Of a stretch of 64,000 nucleotides of DNA, positions 55,964 through 64,000 are shown piece after piece. The notes beneath the pieces were generated by a model. It saw only the letters and a program-made list of their open reading frames with translations. It was not told the DNA's origin and made no database searches. Origin of the DNA: Candidatus Roseilinea sp. Its GTDB lineage: Bacteria; Chloroflexota; Anaerolineae; J036; Brachytrichaceae. The translations under genes and the position numbers were made by a program. How positions within the stretch are numbered: position 1 is the stretch's first letter; each line of letters opens with the position of its first letter. The stretch is from contig BPHV01000002.1 in the NCBI GenBank assembly GCA_026003755.1, forward strand, positions 558,001 to 622,000. Reading direction: 5' to 3'.

Positions 55964-58075
55964 TCATTTCTGTTCGGGCGAGGGCGGCTGCTGATCCTGA
56001 CCGTGGACGATCTCAGGGGTGAAATCGCCGACGCCGTTGCTGATCAACGTCGGCCCCTCGCTAGGTGGATTGTCCGCGTCTGCGCCGACGGTCGCAGGTG
56101 TGGGTTGATGCGATGCATTGCCGTTCGACGCGCCGTTGATGATCACCACGGGCTCGTCTTCGGCGACGGGGCGATTCATCCCGTTTGCTTCGACGGCCGT
56201 CGGCACCGGCTCGTTCAACAACTGGCCGCCGCTCTTGCCGTTGCGCAACTCGGCCAGCGTCTGAGCGCGAATGGCGGCGAGCGTGCGCGGGATGATCTCC
56301 TCTTCCTTGAATGCTTCCAGGCTCTGGTTAGCCTCGATGATCTCGACGACTTCCTTGCCGTTCAAAGTGTTCCTGGCAAGGAGTTCTTCGGCGAGCGCGG
56401 TCACCTCTTTCCAGTGCCGGCGGAGCAGTTTCTCGGTCACTTGCTCCATCTGCAGCCAGTATTTCTCCAGCACATCATCCTGCGCCATGGCGGAGGCCAT
56501 GTTGTCGGCACCGAACGCTCCGAAGCGCATCGCCATGCGCGGGCCGAAGTAACCGTACACCGCCAGCTTCCACAGGTTGATCTGCACGTTGCGGTAGTCG
56601 CCGCCGGTGGAAGCGAACATCTCGCCGGTCAGGATCTTCTCGGCAGCGCGGCCGGCCAGCGACACGATGATCTCGTAGGCGTAGCGCATCACCGGCTCGA
56701 CGTGCTGATCCACCGTGTCCACCGGCATGACGTGGCCCTGCGCGCCGCTGGAGAGCCGCACGATGGTGGCGCGGACGATCTTCTGATCGGGCATGACGTA
56801 GTATTGGGCGACGGCATGGCCGGCTTCGTGATAGGCCAGCACGCGGCGTTGAGATTCATCCATCTCTTCCACCGGCGTCTCGATGCCGATCGTCTGCTCC
56901 ATGAACGCCTTGTCAATGTCCCGTTGGCTCACCTTCTTGCGCCCGTCGAAGAACGCCAGTCGGACGGCGTCTTTGGTAATGGCGCCGGCGATGTCGGCGG
57001 GGGTCATGCCGGCCGTGTCGGCGACGATCGCCTCGACGTCCACCGTGTCATCGTGCTGGATCTTGCTCAAGTAGCCCTGGATGATCAGGCGGCGGCTGGC
57101 GCGGTCAGGCGGCTCGACGGCGATCTTGGTGTCCAGCCGGCCGGAGCGGGTGAGCGCCGGGTCCAGCACGTCGGGGCGGTTGGTGCTGCCCATCCACATC
57201 ACGTGCCAGTTGCGCTTGGGGCGATACTCGCGGCCGAACATGCGATACACGCGCCGCCAGAACTTCTCGCTGCGCGAGGGCTGGTTCATGCCGTCCATCT
57301 GGCTGAGCAGCGTGGAGAGCGCGAACATGCCCAGTCCGAAGCCGGTGAAGCTGCCGACCAGCGGCCCGCTGCCGCGCACGCCGCCGCGGTTCATGCCCAC
57401 CGCGTCAATCTCGTCGATGTAGGCCACGCAGGCGCCGTACTTCTTGGCCAGATCGCGCGCCCACTTGCAGAAACGAAGCACCTTCAGGATGTCCATGCCC
57501 CAGAACATGCCCTGGAAGCTGGTGCCCTGCGCGCTAATGAACGCCATGCCCGACTCGCCGGCGATGGCCTTGGCCAGCATCGTCTTGCCGGTGCCGGGAG
57601 GGCCGTAGAGCAGCAAGCCGCTGATGTACTTGCCGCCCATCTTCTCGAATTCCTTGCGATCGCGCAGCAGGCTCATCCACTGCTTCACCAGCTTGACGAG
57701 CTGCGGCTGGCCCCAGTAATCATCGAAGGTGACGGTGGTATCGTCGCCGGGGCGGATGATCTCCACCTGGGGGCGGGAGAGGAACCAGAACAGCAAGCCG
57801 AACTGCAGCACGATGCTGAGCAGCACAGCCATGATGCGCAACGAGAGGTCAATGGCTAGCCCCACGGCGCTGAAGAACATGTTCAGCGACACGTCGTCAA
57901 TGGTGGCCAGCATGTAGATCGTGACGCCCAGGCTGACCAGGATGAAGATTTTGATGAAGCTGCGGATCGCCCGGCGCAAGCGGTTCGGCCAACGGTTATA
58001 GGGGATGTCGATCTTTTTCTTTTGCTTCTTGGGTTTGGGATCGGACACACTCAGTGGGCCAGAAAGGCTCGCCAT
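55964..58075 (-). CDS. FtsH-like membrane AAA+ metalloprotease, divergent
   Basis: 703 aa. Two or three N-terminal hydrophobic segments (about 37-58, 66-100). AAA domain: Walker A GPPGTGKT (158-165), pore-loop region SFQGMFWGMD (186-195) in place of the usual FVG-type loop, Walker B VAYIDEID, SRH with GRLD, Zn site HEAGH (416-420) and third ligand in STGGDYRN (Asp493). The C-terminal tail (about 620-703) is polar and unlike FtsH. AAGGAG lies seven bases before the ATG. The protein may degrade membrane or specific soluble proteins. Confidence 0.87.
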   Translation of the reverse strand: MASLSGPLSVSDPKPKKQKKKIDIPYNRWPNRLRRAIRSFIKIFILVSLGVTIYMLATIDDVSLNMFFSAVGLAIDLSLRIMAVLLSIVLQFGLLFWFLSRPQVEIIRPGDDTTVTFDDYWGQPQLVKLVKQWMSLLRDRKEFEKMGGKYISGLLLYGPPGTGKTMLAKAIAGESGMAFISAQGTSFQGMFWGMDILKVLRFCKWARDLAKKYGACVAYIDEIDAVGMNRGGVRGSGPLVGSFTGFGLGMFALSTLLSQMDGMNQPSRSEKFWRRVYRMFGREYRPKRNWHVMWMGSTNRPDVLDPALTRSGRLDTKIAVEPPDRASRRLIIQGYLSKIQHDDTVDVEAIVADTAGMTPADIAGAITKDAVRLAFFDGRKKVSQRDIDKAFMEQTIGIETPVEEMDESQRRVLAYHEAGHAVAQYYVMPDQKIVRATIVRLSSGAQGHVMPVDTVDQHVEPVMRYAYEIIVSLAGRAAEKILTGEMFASTGGDYRNVQINLWKLAVYGYFGPRMAMRFGAFGADNMASAMAQDDVLEKYWLQMEQVTEKLLRRHWKEVTALAEELLARNTLNGKEVVEIIEANQSLEAFKEEEIIPRTLAAIRAQTLAELRNGKSGGQLLNEPVPTAVEANGMNRPVAEDEPVVIINGASNGNASHQPTPATVGADADNPPSEGPTLISNGVGDFTPEIVHGQDQQPPSPEQK

Positions 58076-58114
58076 GAACGGACTCCTTACTACTCTTCAA
58101 ATTACGGCTCTTTG

Positions 58115-58142
58115 ATTGTAGTATTGCTCCAGATCGGAACAA
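58115..58142 (-). promoter_or_regulatory. promoter of the FtsH-like gene
   Basis: Minus strand TTGTTC (58142-58137), 16-base spacer, TACAAT (58120-58115); predicted start near 58108, about 33 bases before the ATG at 58075. Confidence 0.4.
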
Positions 58143-58174
58143 GCCCAATTGGTTTAGAGTTTGGTGAGAAGATC

Positions 58175-59713
58175 GTGATAATCTTGCTCGGCTTAGGTCC
58201 CGGAAGCGCAAACCTTCTGACGCGGGAAGCCTGGGAGGTGCTCAGCGCGGTGGAGCGTGTCTACCTGAGAACACGACATCACCCGGCCGTCGCTGGACTA
58301 CCGGCTCACCTCGCGCTACAAGACTTCGACGCGCTCTACGAGAGCGCGACCCGCTTCGACGACGTGTATGCCCAAATTGCTGAGGCGATCATCGCAGCGG
58401 CTCAGACGACTTCAGGCGATGTGGTGTACGCCGTGCCGGGTCACCCCCTCGTCGGCGAGGCCAGCGTATGGCTGATCCTGCGGCGCGCCCGGCAGCTTGG
58501 CATCCGTACCCGCATCGTCGGCGGGATGAGCTTCATCGAATCCACGCTGGAAGCGCTGAGTGTAGTTTCGAGTTCGGATCACACCCCGACCGCACCGACT
58601 CGACCCTCAACCCACCCCCTTCAACCCCTTTCGCTCGACCCGCTGGACGGCTTGCAAATCGGCGACGCGCTCGAAATCGCCGCGCGCCATCATCCCCCGC
58701 TGAACCCGGATCGGCCGGCGCTGATCGCCCAAATCCACTCGCGCGCCGTCGCCTCCGACGTCAAGCTCACGCTGATGAACCAGTATCCGCCGCAACATCC
58801 CGTCTTCGTCGTTCGCGGCGCCGACAGCGAGGGGGGAGCAGCGCCCGTCGCATCGCCTTGCCTCCTCGTCCCCCTGTCTGAGCTCGACCACGCCGAACGC
58901 TTCGACCATCTGACGTCGCTCTACGTGCCGCCGCTGCCGCGCCCGGGCGGCCTCGAGTCGCTCCAGGAGACAATCGCGCACCTGCGTGCGCCGGAGGGTT
59001 GCCCATGGGATCGCGAACAGACGCACGAGTCGCTGCGCGGCACGCTGCTTGAGGAGACCTACGAGGTGTTGACGGCGATTGACGCCGGCGACCTGGAAGC
59101 GCTCAGGGAAGAGCTAGGCGATTTGTTGCTCAACGTGGTGCTGCAGTGCCAAATTGCCACCGAAGCCGAGGAATTTCGCATGGGCGACGTGATCGCCGAA
59201 GTGGATGCCAAGCTCCGCCGCCGGCATCCCCACGTGTTCGGCGATGTGGTCGTCAACAATGCCGAGGAGGTCATCGCCAATTGGCATGCCATCAAGCGCC
59301 AGGAGAAGGCGGCCACGGTTGAGGCGGGCGGTTCGGCGCTCGATGGCATCGCGCCGGCGCTGCCCGCCCTAGCCCAGGCGCAGAAATTGGCCCATCGCGC
59401 GGAGAAGGCCGGCTTTCGGTGGGACGACCACGGCGACCGGCTGGCCAAGGTGCGCGAGGAGCTGGAGGAAGCAGCCAACGCCCGCGACGACGCGCATCGT
59501 GCCGAGGAGATCGGCGACCTGCTGTTCACCATCGCCAACTGGGCTGATGGCTATGGGATTGACGTCGAGACCGCAGCGCGCGAGGCCAACCGCAAGTTCG
59601 CCCGCCGGTTCCGCGCGTTGGAGCGGATCATCCGCGAGCGTGGGCTTGCGTTGAGCGCGATGAGCCAGGCCGAAATGCGCGCGATCTGGCAGGAGATCAA
59701 GCGGCTGGAATGA
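58175..59713 (+). CDS. mazG: tetrapyrrole methylase-MazG fusion (YabN-like nucleoside triphosphate pyrophosphohydrolase)
   Basis: 512 aa from a GTG at 58175 (VIILLGLGPGSANLLTREA), with GGTGAG upstream. N-terminal SAM-dependent tetrapyrrole methylase-like domain (GLGPGSANLL, YAVPGHPLVGEASVWLI, about 1-220). The MazG domains follow: LLEETYEVLTAIDAGDLEALREELGDLLLNVVLQ and AKVREELEEAANARDDAHRAEEIGDLLFTIANWAD, carrying the EExxE...ExxD metal motif. Family knowledge: removes non-canonical nucleotides and hydrolyses NTPs. The stop overlaps the phosphoesterase start by 4 bases. Confidence 0.92.
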   Translation: MIILLGLGPGSANLLTREAWEVLSAVERVYLRTRHHPAVAGLPAHLALQDFDALYESATRFDDVYAQIAEAIIAAAQTTSGDVVYAVPGHPLVGEASVWLILRRARQLGIRTRIVGGMSFIESTLEALSVVSSSDHTPTAPTRPSTHPLQPLSLDPLDGLQIGDALEIAARHHPPLNPDRPALIAQIHSRAVASDVKLTLMNQYPPQHPVFVVRGADSEGGAAPVASPCLLVPLSELDHAERFDHLTSLYVPPLPRPGGLESLQETIAHLRAPEGCPWDREQTHESLRGTLLEETYEVLTAIDAGDLEALREELGDLLLNVVLQCQIATEAEEFRMGDVIAEVDAKLRRRHPHVFGDVVVNNAEEVIANWHAIKRQEKAATVEAGGSALDGIAPALPALAQAQKLAHRAEKAGFRWDDHGDRLAKVREELEEAANARDDAHRAEEIGDLLFTIANWADGYGIDVETAAREANRKFARRFRALERIIRERGLALSAMSQAEMRAIWQEIKRLE

Positions 59714-60543
59714 AATTAGCCATCCTTAGCGACATCCACGGCAACTATCCGGCGCTGCTCAACGCCGTCGAACATGTCGAGGCGTGGCGACCGGATGTGG
59801 TGGTCGTCGCCGGCGACACCGTCAACCGGGGGCCTCGTTCGGCCGATTGTCTGAACCTCGTACTGGCCAAAGCGCGCGCGGCGGGCTGGCTCATGGTCAT
59901 CGGCAACCACGAGGAGTACGTGATCGCCCAGAGCAAGCCGGATTGCCCGACGGACGGCCCCCAGGCCGAGATCCAGCGCGCCTCGCGCTGGACGTATGAG
60001 CAATTGAATCGCGACGTATCAGCGTTGGAAGCCATGCCGTTTGCGCGCGAGCTGCCTGGGCCGGCCGGCGACGCGCGCATCACGCATGCCTCGATGCTCG
60101 GCACCCGCGATGGCGTATATCCTCAGACGACTGATGACGAACTCCCGCCCAAGCTGGGGCAGCCGCTGCCGGCGGTGTTCTGCGTCGGGCACACGCACCA
60201 GCCGCTCACGCGGACGCTGAACGGCACGCTGGTCGTCAACGCTGGCTCGGTGGGCCTGCCGTTCGACGGCGACTGGCGTTTGAGCTACGCGCAGGTGACC
60301 TGGCACAGCGGCCGTTGGCATGCCCGCATCGTGCGCTTAGCATACGACCGGCAGCAGGCCGAGCGTGATTTTTACGAGACCGGTTTCCTGGATGAAGGGG
60401 GAGCATTGGCGCGCGTGATGCTGCGCGAACTCCAAATCGCCTCGGGTTTGATCTACAGTTGGGCAAAGGAGTTCGAGCAACCGGTGCGCAGCGGGGAGAT
60501 CACCCTCGAGCAGTCCGTCGAGCGATTTCTCCGGCGATACTAG
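59710..60543 (+). CDS. calcineurin-like metallophosphoesterase (YfcE/MJ0936 type)
   Basis: 277 aa. Motifs in order: LAILSDIHGNYPALLNAVEH (DxH), VVVAGDTVNRGP (GDxxxRG-like), MVIGNHEEYVIAQ (GNHE), ITHASM, and VFCVGHTHQPLTRTLNGTLVVNAGSVGLPFDGD (GHTH). Binds two metals; phosphodiesterase role, cyclic or other nucleotides possible. The ATG overlaps the mazG stop (ATGA), suggesting shared function in nucleotide clean-up. A 60-residue C-terminal helical extension is present. Confidence 0.9.
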   Translation: MKLAILSDIHGNYPALLNAVEHVEAWRPDVVVVAGDTVNRGPRSADCLNLVLAKARAAGWLMVIGNHEEYVIAQSKPDCPTDGPQAEIQRASRWTYEQLNRDVSALEAMPFARELPGPAGDARITHASMLGTRDGVYPQTTDDELPPKLGQPLPAVFCVGHTHQPLTRTLNGTLVVNAGSVGLPFDGDWRLSYAQVTWHSGRWHARIVRLAYDRQQAERDFYETGFLDEGGALARVMLRELQIASGLIYSWAKEFEQPVRSGEITLEQSVERFLRRY

Positions 60544-60549
60544 CGGCAC

Positions 60550-61218
60550 ATGACCACGACATCCGACATCTTCGTCACGGTGGACATCGTGATCTTCACC
60601 CTCCGCGATGGCGATTTGCAAGTGTTGCTGGTGAAGCGCAACACGCCGCCTTTCGAGGGTCGCTGGGCGATTCCGGGCGGCTTTGTGCAACACGACGAAT
60701 CGCTCGAAGACGCCGCGGCGCGCGTATTGTTCGACGAAGCCGGCGTGCGCGGCGTGCACATCGAGCAGCTCTACACCTTCGGCCGGGTGGATCGCGACCC
60801 GCGCGGGCGCATGGTGACCGTGGCGTACTTCGCGCTGGTGCCCGCCCCGCTGGCGCTGCACGCCGGCGGCAGCACCAGCGACGCGCAATGGCAGTCCGTC
60901 TACGACCTGCCGGAGATGGCCTTCGATCACGCCGAGATCGTCCACTATGCGCTCCGGCGATTGCGCTACAAGCTGGAATACACCGCGGTCGGCTTTCGGT
61001 TGCTCCCCTCGGTGTTCACCCTCAGCCAACTGCAACAGGCATACGAGACGGTCCTGGGCGAGCGGTTGGACAAGCGCAACTTCCGCCGGCGCATCCTGCA
61101 GGCGCGGGTCATCGAGGAGACCGGCATGATGCACAGCGGCGAAGGCCGCCCCGCAAAATTGTATCGCTATCGCGAAGACGCCGTGGCTGAGGTCAAAGCG
61201 CGCCGACTCTTTCCATAG
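60550..61218 (+). CDS. Nudix hydrolase/NrtR-like regulator
   Basis: 222 aa. Nudix domain (about 5-135): PFEGRWAIPGGFVQHDESLEDAAARVLFDEAGV. Compared with the Nudix box (G-x5-E-x7-REUxEExGU), the first Glu of the last block is Val and the second is Asp, so metal binding is reduced. The C-terminal winged-helix-like domain (FRLLPSVFTLSQLQQAYETVLGERLDKRNFRRRILQ) is the NrtR-type DNA-binding arrangement. NrtR regulators control NAD or pentose pathways by ADP-ribose sensing. Hydrolase activity is possible, regulator more likely. Located 6 bases after the phosphoesterase. Confidence 0.8.
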   Translation: MTTTSDIFVTVDIVIFTLRDGDLQVLLVKRNTPPFEGRWAIPGGFVQHDESLEDAAARVLFDEAGVRGVHIEQLYTFGRVDRDPRGRMVTVAYFALVPAPLALHAGGSTSDAQWQSVYDLPEMAFDHAEIVHYALRRLRYKLEYTAVGFRLLPSVFTLSQLQQAYETVLGERLDKRNFRRRILQARVIEETGMMHSGEGRPAKLYRYREDAVAEVKARRLFP

Positions 61219-61378
61219 GCCCGCCGCTCCTTCCTCCAACCGTGCATGCGCCAGCGCCGATGGCCCACCGGGGTTCGGCGATTTACGCAGCGCACATTAC
61301 AATCAACGGCGGCTCGGATTAGCCTGGTGCATTGACTGACCAGCAACCGCCTTACAAACACATACGGGAGGAGTGCTC

Positions 61379-62590
61379 ATGACACGGTGGGTAAGGTGTG
61401 GCGCAAAGAACGTGATCGGCGCTGTGTGGCTGGCGCTCTTGCCGCTGACGTCGCACGCGCTCGATGTTGACGTTGTCATCGGCGAACCTGTGAGCGTGGA
61501 ATACGACGCATCCACTGCCGCCCAGCCTTTGTTCAGCGGTTGCTCGCCCATTACGGTGACGCCGGCCAACGCTGATTTCGAGCAGCAGGTGGTCGAGCGC
61601 GTCAACGACCATCGCGCCTCAATCGGCCGACCGCCCCTCAAGCGCGTCGCACCGCTGGAGTTGGCTGCCCGCTATCACGCCCACGACATGCGCGATGATG
61701 ACTACTTCGCACACGATTCCTATGACCGTGTCAACGGCCAGCTCGTTGTCGCCTGCTGGACTTGGCAGCGGATTGGGAACTTTTACCTAAACTGGACTTA
61801 CATAGGCGAGAACATCGCCGCCGGCTACTCCACCCCCAGCGAGGTGATGGCGGCCTGGCTCGGCTCATCCGGCCACCGCGGCAATATTGAGTCCGTGGAG
61901 TTTTGGGAGCTTGGGGTGGGCTATGCCGCGGGCGGCTCATACTATCACTACTGGGTGCAGAACTTCGGCCGCAGGCAAGACGTCTATCCGCTGGTGATTC
62001 AGCGCGAATACTCGCGCACGGCCACCCCGACCGTGTCGGTGTTCATCTACGGCAATTGGCAGCAGATGCGCCTGCGTAACGACGACGGCCCATGGGGCGC
62101 CTGGCAACCTTTCTCCAACTCGTTCACCTGGACGCTCAATTGGATTCAAGGAATGCGCCAGGTTTGCGCGGAACTCCAATCCGGCAGCAAGACGACCACC
62201 AGTTGCGACACCATCGAATTGACCACCGGCGGGCCGGTGCTGTCGGCCCAGCCCGCCCAGGTGAACTTCGTGTATGTGCTCGCGACGGGCCAGCGCTTTC
62301 CGCAGTCCGCCCCGCTCCTGGTGACGAACGCCGGCTCGAACCAAGTGCTAAACTGGCAGGTTGGGACATCCCCACCCTGGCTCACGGTGACCCCTGCCTC
62401 TGGCAGCACGCCCTACCCGAACGTCCAACTGAGCTTGCAGGTGAGCCAAGTGCCAAGCACCCCCGGCTCATATACCGGCACGTTGAAGTTGAACGCCACC
62501 AACGTCAGCACCACGGCCACGGTCAACGTCAGCCTGCGCGTGGTGAATAGCCTGCCGCACCACCGCTTCATGCCCGCAGTGCTGCGCTGA
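61379..62590 (+). CDS. secreted CAP/SCP-like protein with C-terminal BACON-type domain
   Basis: 403 aa from the ATG at 61379 with GGAGGAG five bases upstream. Signal peptide VIGAVWLALLPLTSHA. CAP domain (about 60-200): FEQQVVERVNDHRASIGRPPL, LAARYHAHDMRDDDYFAHDS, GENIAAGYSTPSEVMAAWLGSSGHRGNI, WELGVGYAAGGSYYHYWVQNFG, with the conserved His/Glu cavity. Then a beta-rich part and a BACON-like domain (VLNWQVGTSPPWLTVTPASG ... VNVSLRVVN), ending LPHHRFMPAVLR. CAP proteins are extracellular; function here unknown. The same BACON-plus-tail arrangement is seen in the remnant at 23015. Confidence 0.88.
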   Translation: MTRWVRCGAKNVIGAVWLALLPLTSHALDVDVVIGEPVSVEYDASTAAQPLFSGCSPITVTPANADFEQQVVERVNDHRASIGRPPLKRVAPLELAARYHAHDMRDDDYFAHDSYDRVNGQLVVACWTWQRIGNFYLNWTYIGENIAAGYSTPSEVMAAWLGSSGHRGNIESVEFWELGVGYAAGGSYYHYWVQNFGRRQDVYPLVIQREYSRTATPTVSVFIYGNWQQMRLRNDDGPWGAWQPFSNSFTWTLNWIQGMRQVCAELQSGSKTTTSCDTIELTTGGPVLSAQPAQVNFVYVLATGQRFPQSAPLLVTNAGSNQVLNWQVGTSPPWLTVTPASGSTPYPNVQLSLQVSQVPSTPGSYTGTLKLNATNVSTTATVNVSLRVVNSLPHHRFMPAVLR

Positions 62591-62641
62591 CTGCCCCATG
62601 CGCAGGTCGGCCAGCACGGCAAGCGCGAGCCGGTCGGCAAC

Positions 62642-64000
62642 CTAGCGAAACGCTCGCCGGGCCAGCGTGCTTAGCCCGTCCACGATGACAGTCAGGACAA
62701 ACAGCGCGATGAGCGTCGCCAGCACGCCGGCGTAATCGAAGCTGCTCAGTTGCTCGGTCAGCAACCGCCCCAAGCCACCTGCGCCGACGAAGCCGACGAT
62801 CACCGTCTCGCGCATCGCGATCTCCCAGCGATAAAAGATATAGGCCAGGGCCTGGGGCAGGGTGATGGGTAAGAGGCCGTAGAGAAAAGCCTGGGCGGGC
62901 GGGGCGCCGGCGCTTTTCAGCGCGTGCGAGGGCTGCGCATCGGCGTTCTCCACTGCTTCGGCGATCAGCCGGCCGAGGACGCCCAGATTGTGCACGGCAA
63001 TCGCCAACGCACCGGGCAGCGGGCCGGGGAAGATCACGAACAAGATCAGCAACGCCCACACCGGCGCCGGGATGGCACGGCAGCACAGCAGCACAAAGCG
63101 CGCGAGGCTGTAAACAAGCCAGGCGCCGCGCGTCCGGCGGGCCGGCCGGGCCGCCACGTAGGCCAGCCCCAGGCCAAACGCGCCCGCCACCGCGATGGCA
63201 ACCACCGACATCGCCAGCGTCTGCGCCGACAGGCCCAGCAGCGTCCCCACAACAGCCGGCGAGAGGTCGGGCGGCATCATCTGGTCGAACAAATCGGCGA
63301 GGAGCATGCCCGTGCGCGGCGCAAAGAGCTTGCCAAAATCTGGCCGGATATACCCCACCGACAGCGGCACGAGCAGCGCAGCGACGGCCAGCAAAGCGAG
63401 CAGCGCGCGCGAGGCAGGCGTGGCGCGCGCGCGGGCAGCCGCCGCCGTCGCGCAGTCGGCGGCCATGTCCACCTCCAGCCGTGCAGGCGCGCCGAGCGCA
63501 CGTCGAATACGCGCGCTGAGCCAATCGGTCAGGCCGCTCAGCACGAGCAGCGCCGCCATCAACGTCCACATCTCGGCATAGCGCAACGATTGCAGGCTGA
63601 GCAAAATCTGGTAGCCTAGGCCGCCGGCGCCGATCACCCCCAGCACGGTGGCCGAGCGAATGGCGCACTCCAAACGGTAGAACGCATACGCGAGCAGGTT
63701 GGGCAAGGCGCGCGGCAGCACGCCGTAGAGCATGGCCTGCGCCGGCGTTGCCCCGCTGTTGAGCAGGGCCGCCAAGGCGTCGCGCGGCATCTCGTCTATG
63801 ATCTCTGAGAACACTTTGGCGGTGATCGCCCCAAACGGAATGCCCAACGCCAAGATCGCCACCAGCGGATCGAGGCCGAGGATGCGCACCAGGAACAGGC
63901 CCCAGATCGCCTCGTGAACGGCGCGCGGCACAGCCAACGCGCCGCGCGCGATAAGCCAGGGCGAGCGGAACAGCGCTCGCCCTTTCCAGCCGCGCGCTAT
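62642..64000 (-). CDS. phnE: duplicated PhnE-like ABC permease (phosphonate type), N-terminus past window edge
   Basis: Open frame through the right edge, at least 452 aa. Two permease halves of the PhnE kind: ALAALLNSGATPAQAMLYGVLPRALPNLLAYAFYRLECAIRSATVLGVIGAGGLGYQIL and SHALKSAGAPPAQAFLYGLLPITLPQALAYIFYRWEIAMRETVIVGFVGAGGLGRLL are the EAA loops and following helices. The first half starts before the edge. The C-terminal half has a complete set of helices. A single-chain pair of TM domains would make a full channel without a second subunit. Likely partners PhnC (ATPase) and PhnD (binding protein) are not in the window. Confidence 0.85.
   Translation of the reverse strand: MARGWKGRALFRSPWLIARGALAVPRAVHEAIWGLFLVRILGLDPLVAILALGIPFGAITAKVFSEIIDEMPRDALAALLNSGATPAQAMLYGVLPRALPNLLAYAFYRLECAIRSATVLGVIGAGGLGYQILLSLQSLRYAEMWTLMAALLVLSGLTDWLSARIRRALGAPARLEVDMAADCATAAAARARATPASRALLALLAVAALLVPLSVGYIRPDFGKLFAPRTGMLLADLFDQMMPPDLSPAVVGTLLGLSAQTLAMSVVAIAVAGAFGLGLAYVAARPARRTRGAWLVYSLARFVLLCCRAIPAPVWALLILFVIFPGPLPGALAIAVHNLGVLGRLIAEAVENADAQPSHALKSAGAPPAQAFLYGLLPITLPQALAYIFYRWEIAMRETVIVGFVGAGGLGRLLTEQLSSFDYAGVLATLIALFVLTVIVDGLSTLARRAFR

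Overview
The window is high-GC bacterial chromosome. Its gene content suggests a member of the Chloroflexota, most like the Anaerolineae/Thermofonsia-type lineages. That rests on a Csx11-type type III CRISPR operon, very large lipid-anchored surface proteins with Pro/Thr linkers, a split ECF transporter and secreted proteins that share a short C-terminal motif. The phylum call is an inference from protein style, because no rRNA gene or phylogenetic marker search was available.

Layout. (1) 1-6.9 kb, minus strand: a type III CRISPR effector operon running off the left edge (Cmr1, a Cmr6-like RAMP, Csx11-type Cas10, Cmr4). A nucleotidyltransferase/HEPN toxin-antitoxin cluster is nested inside it and translationally interlocked with it. 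No CRISPR array is visible. (2) 7.0-19.9 kb, minus strand: branched-chain amino acid synthesis. One transcription unit runs ilvB-ilvN-ilvC-ABC ATPase-leuA-racemase-leuC-leuD-two unknowns, followed by cimA with its own promoter. Each unit begins with a short leader peptide rich in the amino acids it helps make: Leu/Val for ilvB, Ile for cimA. Each leader is followed by a terminator-type hairpin, so ribosome-mediated attenuation is likely. A FadR-type GntR regulator with a palindromic operator diverges from ilvB. (3) 20-29 kb: OsmC, an rRNA uracil methyltransferase, remnants, then a copper cluster (small membrane protein, CopD, a CopC-MbnP fusion, cytochrome c, SCO, MbnH). (4) 29.4-35.5 kb: a giant alpha-2-macroglobulin-like lipoprotein without its thioester. 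(5) 35.6-48.6 kb: housekeeping genes (TlpA-like, MTAP, translin, LCP, M20 peptidases, dCTP deaminase, ArgRS, SDR, S58 peptidase, epimerase). Five of these are broken by six +1 frameshifts, most of them in homopolymers, probably sequence errors. (6) 48.7-51.7 kb: an ECF vitamin transporter (S divergent from fused A-A' and T). (7) 51.7-64 kb: a K+/H+ antiporter, a secreted beta-helix protein, patatin, a divergent FtsH-like protease, MazG, a phosphoesterase, a NrtR-like Nudix protein, a CAP-domain secreted protein, and a duplicated PhnE-type permease that runs off the right edge.

The strongest candidates for something undescribed are the two leader-peptide attenuators (isoleucine-specific for citramalate synthase, leucine/valine for ilvB), the HEPN/MNT cassette inside a cyclase-dead type III operon, the CopC-MbnP fusion paired with an extended MbnH, and a shared C-terminal motif on secreted proteins.
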